Notes: generated by a model not told the origin, from the letters alone. 64,000 nt of DNA from Acidobacteriota bacterium (GCA_019639175.1 JAHBSK010000002.1:186001-250000), one strand, 5' to 3'. Shown: positions 19,018 through 26,214, counted from the stretch's first letter. A program made the numbers and translations.

Positions 19018-19122
19018 ACGTCCATTTTAATACCTACACTTGGTTCAAAACAATCCCAATGTCATTGGTATGAATGCTCTGCCGGCTATCGGCGACAGCC
19101 GCCTGTGACGACAAGGAAATAT

Positions 19123-19470
19123 ATGACAACAAAACAAGAGGATGTTCTGCTCATATCGCCGGTGCGCGATTTTGTTGATGCCGTGAATGCAGGCAGCGAA
19201 GAGGGATTTCTTTCGTTTTTTGATGAAACGACGGGCGTTATCAATGATTGGGGCCGCATCTTTACCGGACATGTAGAGATCAAAAAATGGAGCGATAAGG
19301 AGTTTATCGGGGCGAAAGGCACCATTACTCCGCAGCGGGTCGAAACAAACAACGGGGAGATCAGCCTCTGGGCGGGCTGGAAGAGCAATTATTATTCGGG
19401 CGACAGCAAATTTGTATTCGTCGTTGACGGCGATTCGATAAAAGAGATGCGCATCGAAAGCGCAAAATGA
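19123..19470 (+). CDS. SnoaL/NTF2-like small protein
   Basis: This 115-aa protein is read from the ATG at 19123, with AAGGAA about six bases upstream. It has the cone-shaped alpha+beta NTF2-like pattern: an N-terminal helix (ISPVRDFVDAVNAGSEEGFLS), then TGVINDWGRIFTGHVEIKKW, and strands ISLWAGWKSNYYSG and SKFVFVVDGDSIKEMRI. Proteins of this fold are small binding proteins, isomerases or dehydratases. It is followed 31 bp later by an SDR with its own good ribosome site, and both lie divergent from an AraC regulator. The pair may act on one substrate. No catalytic residues can be named with confidence. Confidence 0.75.
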   Translation: MTTKQEDVLLISPVRDFVDAVNAGSEEGFLSFFDETTGVINDWGRIFTGHVEIKKWSDKEFIGAKGTITPQRVETNNGEISLWAGWKSNYYSGDSKFVFVVDGDSIKEMRIESAK

Positions 19471-19501
19471 CCATTTACATAATTTAAGGAGAGATCATTT
19501 A

Positions 19502-20275
19502 ATGTCAGACAATAGTTTAAAAGGAAAATCGGTGGTTATCGGAGCAGGGGCTAAAAATCTTGGCGGCTTGATCGCCCGTGAACTGGCAAAGGAAGGCGTT
19601 AGCGGTATTGCCGTGCATTATCACAGCGACGCCACACGCGAAGCGGCCGAGCAGACCGTGGCGGACGTAAAAACCGCCGGAGCGGACGCGTTCGCCATAC
19701 AGGGAGACCTGACAAAACCGGCTGAGGTGGCGAAACTCTTTGACGCCGCGGTGGAAAAATTCGGCGGTGTCGATATTGCTATCAACACGGTCGGGTTGGT
19801 GCTGAAAAAGCCCATTGTCGATGTGACCGAAGAGGAATTTGACACGTCCTTTGACATCAATGCAAAATCTGCGTTTTTCTTTATTCAGGAATCGGGTAAA
19901 AAGCTGAATGACGGCGGTAAACTCTGCACGATAGTTACGTCGCTTCTCGGTGCATTCACGGGTTATTATGCTGCTTATGCAGGTTCAAAAGCTCCGGTCG
20001 AGCATTTCACGCGGGCCGCGTCAAAGGAATTTGGAGCGAGAGGCATCTCAGTCACCGCGGTCGCTCCGGGGCCGATGGACACGCCGTTCTTTTACGGCCA
20101 GGAATCACCCGAAGCGGTTGCTTATCACTCATCGGCGGCTGACCTCAGCAAATACACCAAAACCGGCCTGACCCACATCGAGGACATTGTTCCGTTGGTC
20201 AAATTCCTCGTATCGGACGGCTGGTGGATAACCGGCCAGACGATACTAGCCAATGGCGGATATACAACGAAATAG
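19502..20275 (+). CDS. short-chain dehydrogenase/reductase
   Basis: This 257-aa NAD(P)-dependent oxidoreductase has AAGGAGAG ahead of its ATG. The cofactor loop is VVIGAGAKNLGG in place of the common TGxxxGIG, a variant seen in some SDR subgroups. NTVG replaces NNAG, the active-site Tyr and Lys are in YAAYAGSKAPVEHF, and the preceding Ser is in VTSLLGAF. PGPMDTPFF follows. The histidine after the second strand (VHYHS) suggests NADP use, but this is only a hint. It is co-directional with the NTF2-like gene and probably regulated by the AraC protein. Substrate unknown. Confidence 0.9.
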   Translation: MSDNSLKGKSVVIGAGAKNLGGLIARELAKEGVSGIAVHYHSDATREAAEQTVADVKTAGADAFAIQGDLTKPAEVAKLFDAAVEKFGGVDIAINTVGLVLKKPIVDVTEEEFDTSFDINAKSAFFFIQESGKKLNDGGKLCTIVTSLLGAFTGYYAAYAGSKAPVEHFTRAASKEFGARGISVTAVAPGPMDTPFFYGQESPEAVAYHSSAADLSKYTKTGLTHIEDIVPLVKFLVSDGWWITGQTILANGGYTTK

Positions 20276-20284
20276 GGTTGTAAT

Positions 20285-20309
20285 AGAGCGGTTCAGGCCG
20301 CTCTTTTTT
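20285..20309 (+). terminator. rho-independent terminator after the SDR gene
   Basis: AGAGCGG, loop TTCAGG, CCGCTCT, then a T-run. It lies ten bases past the SDR stop and its T-run touches the end of the converging isoaspartyl peptidase gene. Confidence 0.85.
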
Positions 20310-21309
20310 ATTTGTATATTTCAATATTGAAAACACCGTCGGATGTCACCGAGCCGCGATACATTCCTTCGGAATTGAACGGCAGGGCGATGTTGCCGTG
20401 AGCGTCCACAGCGATGAGGCCGCCTTCGCCGCCGATCTTGGTGAGTCGGGAGATGGTCTCATTCGCAGCGGCGTCGAGTGAAATATCTTTGTATCTCATG
20501 CGGGCGGCAACATCGTAGGCAGAGACGCCGAGCATGAAAAATTCACCGTGGCCGGTGCATGATACTGCGCAGAGGTCGTCAGCATAGGTGCCGGAACCGA
20601 TTACCGGCGTGTCGCCGATGCGGCCAAATTTTTTGTTCGTCATACCGCCGGTCGATGTCGCAGCGGCAAGGTGGCCTTTAACATCGCAGGCGACGGCGCC
20701 GACCGTGCCGAGCGATCTTTGATCTTTGACCTTTGATCTTTGATCTGCATAATTCGATACCAACTCTGTCTCCTCCACTCCTTCACTCTCCTTCTCCCCC
20801 ACTCTCGCCGAATGATCCAACTGAACGCGTCCGGCGGCGATGGCGTCCTGAAGCTGGAGCCAGCGGTGTTCGGTGAAAAAATATTCGTCCGGGGCGGTTT
20901 CCACGCCGAGTTCCGCCGCGAAACGGTTCGCGCCCTCGCCCGCCAGCAGAACGTGTTCGGTCTGCTCCATGACGAGGCGGGCAACGCGTATCGGATTTTT
21001 TATATTTTTGACAAAGGCAACCGCACCGGCCTTGAGGGTTTGGCCGTCCATTATCGCCGCGTCCATTTCGTTCTTGCCTTCGGCGGTAAATACCGCGCCG
21101 CGGCCTGCGTTGAAAAGCGGGAAGTTCTCAAGCTCGACAACGGCAGCCTCGACCGCATCAAGCGACGAACCGCCGGAACTGAGTATCTGCCAGCCCGCTT
21201 TTAATGCGGCCTCAACCCCGCTCTTGTATTCACGCTCGAGGTCGGGGGTCATCTGCGAACGTAAAATGGTTCCGGCTCCGCCGTGAATCGCTAGTGCAAG
21301 TTTTGACAT
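20308..21309 (-). CDS. iaaA: isoaspartyl peptidase / type III L-asparaginase
   Basis: This 333-aa Ntn-hydrolase precursor cleaves isoaspartyl dipeptides and asparagine. The alpha part carries LAIHGGAGTI and SSLDAVEAAVVELENFP. The autocleavage site lies at GTVG, making Thr202 the likely nucleophile, and GSGTYADD and STGGMTNK shape the pocket. The linker just before Thr202 (residues about 168-200) is unusual: GEKESEGVEETELVSN followed by NYADQRSKVKDQRS. It is encoded by a purine-rich tract and four 7-bp repeats. This linker is naturally variable and is trimmed or disordered in relatives, so function should survive. The gene converges on the SDR gene. Confidence 0.93.
   Translation of the reverse strand: MSKLALAIHGGAGTILRSQMTPDLEREYKSGVEAALKAGWQILSSGGSSLDAVEAAVVELENFPLFNAGRGAVFTAEGKNEMDAAIMDGQTLKAGAVAFVKNIKNPIRVARLVMEQTEHVLLAGEGANRFAAELGVETAPDEYFFTEHRWLQLQDAIAAGRVQLDHSARVGEKESEGVEETELVSNYADQRSKVKDQRSLGTVGAVACDVKGHLAAATSTGGMTNKKFGRIGDTPVIGSGTYADDLCAVSCTGHGEFFMLGVSAYDVAARMRYKDISLDAAANETISRLTKIGGEGGLIAVDAHGNIALPFNSEGMYRGSVTSDGVFNIEIYK
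20714..20741. repeat. four 7-bp repeats inside iaaA
   Basis: On the + strand GATCTTT x4 (third unit GACCTTT), 28 bp, so GATCAAA-type on the coding strand. It is in frame and encodes DQRSKVKDQRS just before the nucleophile Thr. A sister array of four GATCGTT units occurs in copA (23593-23620). Confidence 0.85.
20768..20809. repeat. purine/pyrimidine-skewed tract inside iaaA
   Basis: Almost pure C/T on the + strand (A/G on the coding strand), encoding GEKESEGVEETE. It resembles the tract at the lysS 3' end. Confidence 0.5.
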
Positions 21310-21320
21310 AAGACAATATT

Positions 21321-21445
21321 ACCGCAGAGACGCAAAGACGCAGAGTATGGCCAATACAGTTTCAAGGGCATGGAAAATTTCCATAGACCACTGCTATGCC
21401 GGATATTACTTCAGATCCTTCTCCGCGTCTTGGCGACTCAGCGGT
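21321..21445. repeat. inverted-end repeat element between iaaA and copA
   Basis: The left end (21321-21345) begins ACCGCAGAGACGCAAAGACG and the right end, reversed, begins ACCGCTGAGTCGCCAAGACG. By eye 21 of 25 positions agree. The 70-odd bp between them show no gene. The right end reaches the copA stop codon. Relatives lie at 23669-23695 and 53292-53420. Confidence 0.75.
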
Positions 21446-23911
21446 TTATAATCTCGCGTTTCGCAGCCTCAGTGCGTTGGCGATGACCGAGACCGAGCTG
21501 AACGTCATGGCTGCGCTGGCGATCATCGGCGACAGCAAAACACCGAATATCGGATAAAGCACGCCTGCCGCTATCGGTACACCGATGATGTTGTATGCAA
21601 ACGCAAAGAACAGGTTTTGCCTGATATTTCGCATTGTCGCCTTGCTGAGGTTTCGCGCCTTTAGGATGCCGTCGAGGTCCGGTTTCAGCAGCGTAATGTC
21701 CGCAGATTCGATAGCGACGTCCGTGCCGCTGGCAAAGGCGATGCCGACATCAGCCTGTGCCAATGCCGGTGCGTCGTTCACGCCGTCACCCGCCATCGCA
21801 ACGATCTTGCCTTGAGCCTGAAGTTCCTTGACCTTTGCTGCTTTGTCTTCGGGCATCACCTCGGCAAAGACATGGTCGATACCTATCTGTCGAGCTACGG
21901 CCTTTGCGGTTAATTCATTATCTCCGGTCATCATGATGACCTCGATGTTCTGTCGGTGAAGCTCGTCAATGGCGGCTTTGGCGGAAGGTTTTATCGCGTC
22001 GGCAACGCCGATCATTCCCGCAGGTTCTCCATCTAGGGTAATGAACATCACGGTCTGGCCTTTGGTACGCAATTGCTCGGCGGCGGATAAGAACCCGGTC
22101 GCTATCGCTCCCGGTTCTGACTTTGTTACTTCCGCAGTTAGAATTTTCTGGCTGCCGATCAAGACCGTTTGCCCGTCGATCACACCTTTTATGCCGACTG
22201 CGGTGATGGATTCAAAGTCTTTCACGGATACCGTTTTTAAGTTGCGATTTTCAGCTTCGGCAACGATAGCGGTTGCCAAAGGATGTTCGCTGTGACGTTC
22301 GAGGCTTGCGGCGAGCCGCAGTATTTCACCTTCGGAAAGAACCCGGTCGCTATCGCTTTCGGCTCTGGCAGGAACAATTGCCTGCACGGCGGGTTTGCCT
22401 TCAGTAAGCGTGCCGGTTTTATCGACAACTATCGCATTGACTTTTTCGAGCGTTTCGAGGGCTTCGGCTTTTTTGATGAGGACGCCGTTCTTTGCACCGT
22501 GGCCGGTGCCGACCATTATCGACATCGGCGTAGCAAGACCTAATGCACACGGACACGCTATTATCAGCACCGAAACCGCAGCGACTATCGCGTATGTAAG
22601 GCTGCCGAATATCATCCAGACCACGAACGCGATCACGGCAACAAGAATTACCGCCGGGACAAAATAAGCTGAGACGACATCTGCCAGACGCTGTATCGGC
22701 GCGCGGCTGCGTTGTGCTTCGCCGACCATTTTTACGATCTGTGCAAGGAGCGTTTCTTTACCGACCTTCTCGGCCTTCATCAGGAAACTGCGGTTGGTGT
22801 TGATCGTTCCGCCGATGACCTTGCTGCCTGTCCGTTTTTCAACGGGCATTGATTCGCCCGTGACCATTGATTCGTCTATCGAGGTTTCGCCCTCGATGAT
22901 CTCACCGTCGGTCGGCACTTTTTCATTTGCCTTTACACGGAGCGTCTGCCCGGCATGTACATGGCCTAGATCGACAACCTCTTCGCTGCCGTCATCAAAC
23001 ACGACCGTTGCGGTTTCAGGAGCAAGTCTTAATAACTCCTTGATCGCGGACGATGTTTGCGACCTTGCCCGCAATTCCAGCACCTGCCCAAGCAAGACAA
23101 GCGTTGTTATGACCGCTGCCGCCTCAAAATAAGCCGGAATGATGCCGGAGTGTGCATCGCGCATCGCGTCAGGGAACAACTGCGGAGCAAACAACGCCGC
23201 GATGCTGTATATCATGGCGGCTCCCGTTCCGATAGCTATCAGCGTGAACATATTTGGGCTGGCGTTTTTGACCGATGCCCACGCCCGCTCAAAGAACGGC
23301 CAGCCGCCCGACAGAACGACCGGTGTCGCGAGCAGGAATTGTATCCAAATGGAAACACGCGGCGAGACGATATTGTGAAACGCAGGGAACATTTCGCCCA
23401 TTGCCAGCACGAATACCGGCAAGGTCAGCACGGCCGATATCCAAAATCGGCGTTTCATGTCCGTGTATTCCGGATCGGGCTGGTCATCGAGGCTGATCTC
23501 CTTCGGCTCAAGCGCCATTCCGCATATCGGACAGCTTCCGGGGCCGATCTGCAAAATTTCCGGGTGCATCGGGCAGGTGTATTCGATGGATTGATCGTTG
23601 ATCGTTGATCGTTGATCGTTGGTATGGCCGCTGATGTCATCTGCGCCTGAACGTGTTTCTGCCTCTAATTCTCCGTGACTCTGCGTCTCTGCGGTGGACA
23701 AATACCTCTCAGGGTCGGCGGCAAATTTTGTTTTGCAGCCGGGCATACAGAAATAGTAAACCGTGCCGGCGTATTCGTATTTTGCCGCGGCGGTTTCCGG
23801 CGTGACCAGCATTTTGCAGACCGGGTCGATGTGCGGCTGAGGTTCCTCAACGACAGGTTTTCTGCCTAATTGAACAAGTCCTGATGTGTTTTTTGGTTGT
23901 TTGTGTTCCAT
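21446..23911 (-). CDS. copA: Cu(I)/heavy-metal P1B-type ATPase with YHS and metal-binding N-terminus
   Basis: This 821-aa metal exporter has an N-terminus without a classic HMA domain. Instead there is a YHS/TRASH-like Cys domain (residues about 28-70, DPVCKML, YFCMPGCK) and a heavy-metal-binding CPMHPEI...CPICGM motif (about 110-137). The core has TGES (phosphatase loop), the CPC ion site (residues 453-455, IACPCALGLATP), DKTGTLTEGK with Asp497 phosphorylated, SEHPLA, MMTGDNELTAKAVA and MAGDGVNDAPALA. CPC points to Cu(I) or Ag(I). Four dispersed-repeat segments sit in frame at about residues 73-81, 98-107, 515-525 and 597-607. Start follows GAGGGTGAG. It is 47 bp downstream of merR. Confidence 0.95.
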   Translation of the reverse strand: MEHKQPKNTSGLVQLGRKPVVEEPQPHIDPVCKMLVTPETAAAKYEYAGTVYYFCMPGCKTKFAADPERYLSTAETQSHGELEAETRSGADDISGHTNDQRSTINDQSIEYTCPMHPEILQIGPGSCPICGMALEPKEISLDDQPDPEYTDMKRRFWISAVLTLPVFVLAMGEMFPAFHNIVSPRVSIWIQFLLATPVVLSGGWPFFERAWASVKNASPNMFTLIAIGTGAAMIYSIAALFAPQLFPDAMRDAHSGIIPAYFEAAAVITTLVLLGQVLELRARSQTSSAIKELLRLAPETATVVFDDGSEEVVDLGHVHAGQTLRVKANEKVPTDGEIIEGETSIDESMVTGESMPVEKRTGSKVIGGTINTNRSFLMKAEKVGKETLLAQIVKMVGEAQRSRAPIQRLADVVSAYFVPAVILVAVIAFVVWMIFGSLTYAIVAAVSVLIIACPCALGLATPMSIMVGTGHGAKNGVLIKKAEALETLEKVNAIVVDKTGTLTEGKPAVQAIVPARAESDSDRVLSEGEILRLAASLERHSEHPLATAIVAEAENRNLKTVSVKDFESITAVGIKGVIDGQTVLIGSQKILTAEVTKSEPGAIATGFLSAAEQLRTKGQTVMFITLDGEPAGMIGVADAIKPSAKAAIDELHRQNIEVIMMTGDNELTAKAVARQIGIDHVFAEVMPEDKAAKVKELQAQGKIVAMAGDGVNDAPALAQADVGIAFASGTDVAIESADITLLKPDLDGILKARNLSKATMRNIRQNLFFAFAYNIIGVPIAAGVLYPIFGVLLSPMIASAAMTFSSVSVIANALRLRNARL
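22091..22121 (-). repeat. dispersed palindromic repeat in copA, copy 1
   Basis: The coding strand begins GTCAGAACCGGGAGCGATAG and continues CGACCGGGTTC. It matches the lysS left arm at 27 of 29 positions by eye and is read in the same frame (SEPGAIATG against SEPEAVATG). Its ends (GAACC/GGTTC) are inverted, so it can fold as a hairpin. Confidence 0.85.
22339..22369 (-). repeat. dispersed palindromic repeat in copA, copy 2
   Basis: The coding strand begins GCCAGAGCCGAAAGCGATAG and continues CGACCGGGTTC. It agrees with copy 1 at about 27 of 31 positions but is read in another frame (ARAESDSDRVL), which shows that the DNA and not the peptide is what is repeated. Confidence 0.82.
23593..23620. 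repeat. four 7-bp repeats inside copA
   Basis: GATCGTT x4, 28 bp, encoding NDQRSTINDQ in the linker between the YHS-like domain and the CPMHPEI motif. It is the same length and unit size as the array in iaaA. Confidence 0.88.
23669..23695. repeat. CGCAGAGACGC-family repeat inside copA
   Basis: Reversed it begins ACCGCAGAGACGCAGAGTCA, matching the ends of the element at 21321-21445. It encodes TAETQSHGE in the N-terminal linker. Confidence 0.75.
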
Positions 23912-23930
23912 GATCTCACCCTCAGTAACT

Positions 23931-23962
23931 ATCTTACAACCTGTTAGCAGGTGTCAGGTCAA
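23931..23962 (-). promoter_or_regulatory. MerR-type promoter/operator for copA
   Basis: Read on the - strand: -35 TTGACC (23957-23962), a 20-bp spacer, -10 TAAGAT (23931-23936). The spacer contains the dyad ACCTGCTAACAGGT (23939-23952). The overlong spacer with a central dyad is the mark of promoters twisted open by MerR-family activators. The -35 overlaps the merR stop codon. A transcript would start near 23924, just ahead of copA. Confidence 0.78.
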
Positions 23963-24381
23963 GCGGAGTGTTCGGCTTCTGCAAACGATTCGATCAAACG
24001 GCAGACCGAAGTGCCGTCCGGGGCAGTGTCTTCCATCATTGTCCACATATTGCGGGCGTCCTCAAGCCGTTTTTGCAGGCGTTTCATCTCACGGATCTTT
24101 TCCTTATTTTCTTTTATCCTGTGTTCCACAATGTCGCGAACCATCGGACACGGCGAATCGCCATGGACGGCGTGGTCGAGTATTTCCTGGATCTCGGCCA
24201 GTGTGAAACCAAGTTCTTTTGCGGAATTTATGAACCGCAGGCGGTTTCGGTCAGAAGCCTTATAAACGCGATAGCCGTTCCTGATGTCGCGGGAAGGCTT
24301 CAGCAGCCCGATGCGCGTGTAATAACGGACGGTGAATATAGGTGTGTCGGTCCGTTTTGCAAGCACGGCTGCGGTTATCAT
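23959..24381 (-). CDS. MerR-family metal-responsive regulator
   Basis: This 140-aa protein has the winged helix-turn-helix TVRYYTRIGLLKPSRDIRNGYRVY near the N-terminus (residues about 17-40), then the FINSAKELGFTLAEIQEIL helix and a long dimerisation coiled coil (about 80-115). Cys residues at SPCPM and TSVCRL (near 77 and 126) could bind metal and resemble the CueR/HMR layout, though the usual C-x(7)-C loop is not obvious. It lies directly ahead of copA, with a MerR-style promoter between them, so it most likely senses Cu or another soft metal and switches on copA. Confidence 0.9.
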   Translation of the reverse strand: MITAAVLAKRTDTPIFTVRYYTRIGLLKPSRDIRNGYRVYKASDRNRLRFINSAKELGFTLAEIQEILDHAVHGDSPCPMVRDIVEHRIKENKEKIREMKRLQKRLEDARNMWTMMEDTAPDGTSVCRLIESFAEAEHSA

Positions 24382-24530
24382 AAATGTTCCTCACATCGGG
24401 TCTCTCGCAGATGGTTTGAGTCGATTTTATCATTTACGGCAAATATTTTGGGAAAATCAGGCGAAATGGACATTTCTCAATATGAGGGCTGTTGCTCCGC
24501 CTTGCGGGCGAAGCTCCTTTATTTTAAGAC

Positions 24531-24620
24531 CTTATCCGAAAAGGCAACCGCCGCATAGACGGCGGACGCAAAGCCAGTAGTCATCGCAATATTATATGAC
24601 CGTCCGGCTGCCGAAGTGAG
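24531..24620 (+). ncRNA. cyclic-di-GMP-I (GEMM) riboswitch aptamer
   Basis: The signature parts are in order. GAAAAGGCAACC enters P2. A 6-bp hairpin CCGCCG/CGGCGG follows with an unusual 6-nt loop in place of the GNRA tetraloop. GGACGCAAAGCC closes P2. The P3 stem is GTCAT/ATGAC (24580-24584 with 24596-24600), followed by CCGGCTGCCGAAG. A short P1 can form between CTTAT (24531-24535) and GTGAG (24616-24620). In known c-di-GMP-I aptamers the GGCAA-CC and GGACGCAAAGCC parts surround the ligand. The P1 3' strand overlaps the ribosome site of the next gene, so control of translation is plausible. Identified by eye, not by a covariance search. Confidence 0.82.
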
Positions 24621-25214
24621 GTGGATTTGTTCAAAAAGACCGTTTTCCCGATCATTTTTCTCGTAACGCTGATATTGTCAGTGTCTGCCTCGGCGCAGCT
24701 TTCTGCCGGAAACAGACAGGCGGTTTCCGTTGATCAAAACGGCAAGATCAGCAGCGTGCGGCCTCGCGGCGAGGCTCGCGGCTCCGTCGTAAAAGCAGAG
24801 TATGCGGTTTCGGACGACATTCGCCGCATAGAGCGTGCGGTATTTGACCTGATGAATGCCGAACGTTCTGCAAAAGGGCTTACCGGATTGAAATGGAGCG
24901 ACGATGTCGCTCGTGCGGCCCGCCAACATTCATCAAACATGGCTGCCGAAAAATTCTTCAGCCACAGAGGCAAGGATGGAAAGATGGTCGATGACAGAGC
25001 GGATCTTTTTGGCATCCGCTGGGCATCGATAGGCGAAAATATTGCCTTTATGAAAGGATTTTCCGAACCGGAGAAAAAAGCGATAAAGACCTGGATGGAT
25101 TCGCCGCCGCACAGACGTAATCTTTTGGGTCAGCAGTGGACCGAATCTGCAATAGGCGTCGCCCAGGGCGAAGACGGAAGCTATTATTTCACACAGGTTT
25201 TCATATCAAGATAA
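24621..25214 (+). CDS. secreted CAP (SCP/PR1-like) domain protein under a c-di-GMP riboswitch
   Basis: This protein is up to 197 aa. The start is either the GTG at 24621 or the TTG at 24627; GAGG at 24618-24621 suits the TTG, which gives a compact signal peptide (MFKKTVFPIIFLV...SASAQ). The CAP domain covers about residues 70-197: FDLMNAERSAKGL, ARQHSSNMAAEKFFSH, GENIAFM, WMDSPPHRRNLL and YYFTQVF, including the His and Glu residues of the CAP cavity. Bacterial CAP proteins are secreted and of mostly unknown activity. The riboswitch just ahead ties its expression to c-di-GMP, so a role in surface or biofilm life is likely. Confidence 0.9.
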   Translation: MDLFKKTVFPIIFLVTLILSVSASAQLSAGNRQAVSVDQNGKISSVRPRGEARGSVVKAEYAVSDDIRRIERAVFDLMNAERSAKGLTGLKWSDDVARAARQHSSNMAAEKFFSHRGKDGKMVDDRADLFGIRWASIGENIAFMKGFSEPEKKAIKTWMDSPPHRRNLLGQQWTESAIGVAQGEDGSYYFTQVFISR

Positions 25215-25268
25215 AAGAGCAGCATGCCCAGCGTGGACTTTGGCAGATATGCGGTTTAATCTGTTCAA

Positions 25269-26165
25269 ATGCGGCCTGACGGATTCATTCTCCCATCATT
25301 TGCGAAGATAAATCTGCACCTTAAGGTGATCGGTAAGCGGCCTGACGGCTATCACGAACTGTGTACCGTCTTTCAGGCCGTTTCGTTGTGTGATGAGATA
25401 GAGTTTCGCACAGCCGACAGCCTGGAACTGACCTGTGATGACCCAAATATTCCGACCGATGAGAACAACCTGATAATCCGCGCCGGAAAATTGCTTCAGG
25501 ATGCCTATAAGGTCGGTCATGGAGCAAAGGTCCATCTTGTGAAGAACATACCTTCTCCGGGCGGATTGGGCGGCGGTTCCTCAAACGCAGCGGCGGCGAT
25601 GCTTGGCTTTCGCAGGCTTTGGGATCTGAAGTGTTCAATTGCGGAGCTTAGTGATCTCGCGGCGGAGCTTGGGGCCGATGTCCCGTTCTTTTTTCACGGC
25701 GGAACGGCTCTCGGAATAGGCATCGGTGCAGAGATCGACGAACTGCCTGACGCAGAGATCGAAAACCTCGTTATTGTCACGCCTCCGGCCGATATTTCAA
25801 CCGCTGAGGCTTATGAAAAGCTTGGGGCGCCAAACTTGACAAAAAATGAGGCGGAGCATAATCTTATTGTTTGCCGAAAATGGGCTGAAACTGCCTGTTT
25901 TCAGGACGGGCCGGTGATAAACGATTTTGAGGCCGCGATCTTTCCAATGTACCCGGAGGTCGCAAGAGTAAAGAGCACATTGCTCGGACTCGGTGCGGTG
26001 ACGGCGGGCATGAGCGGCAGCGGAGCAAGCGTTTTCGGCATTTTTGATAATAGAGAGACACGGCAAACAGCAATGAAAGCCCTTGGTGAGATACCCAACT
26101 GGCGAAGTTTTGCCGTAGCGGCTGTTTCACGGAAAGAATACCGTGAACGCCTCGGGATAAGCTGA
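25269..26165 (+). CDS. ispE: 4-diphosphocytidyl-2-C-methyl-D-erythritol kinase
   Basis: This 298-aa GHMP-family kinase phosphorylates CDP-methylerythritol in the non-mevalonate isoprenoid pathway. It shows the N-terminal SFAKINLHLKVIGKRPDGYHEL, the ATP-binding PSPGGLGGGSSNAAAAM (about residues 95-111), and GAVTAGMSGSGASVFGIF near the C-terminus. Length is normal. It leads into tRNA-Gln and prs, a neighbourhood (ispE-prs-rplY-pth) common to many bacteria. The start lies 55 bp after the CAP gene. Confidence 0.95.
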   Translation: MRPDGFILPSFAKINLHLKVIGKRPDGYHELCTVFQAVSLCDEIEFRTADSLELTCDDPNIPTDENNLIIRAGKLLQDAYKVGHGAKVHLVKNIPSPGGLGGGSSNAAAAMLGFRRLWDLKCSIAELSDLAAELGADVPFFFHGGTALGIGIGAEIDELPDAEIENLVIVTPPADISTAEAYEKLGAPNLTKNEAEHNLIVCRKWAETACFQDGPVINDFEAAIFPMYPEVARVKSTLLGLGAVTAGMSGSGASVFGIFDNRETRQTAMKALGEIPNWRSFAVAAVSRKEYRERLGIS

Positions 26166-26214
26166 AAGGCTTTTTCCGGGACGGCCGTTTCCGAGTACAC
26201 AGAGAAATTAGCTT

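Noticed and set aside
20308-21309. Frameshift or pseudogene reading of iaaA because of its odd linker
   Set aside because: The frame stays open and all catalytic motifs follow; the linker is variable in the family.
23057-23608. 183-aa forward reading frame antisense to copA
   Set aside because: Shadow of copA; no recognisable domain.
23593-23620. CRISPR-like array of GATCGTT units
   Set aside because: Units are contiguous 7-mers with no spacers, and they lie in a coding frame; no cas genes are near.
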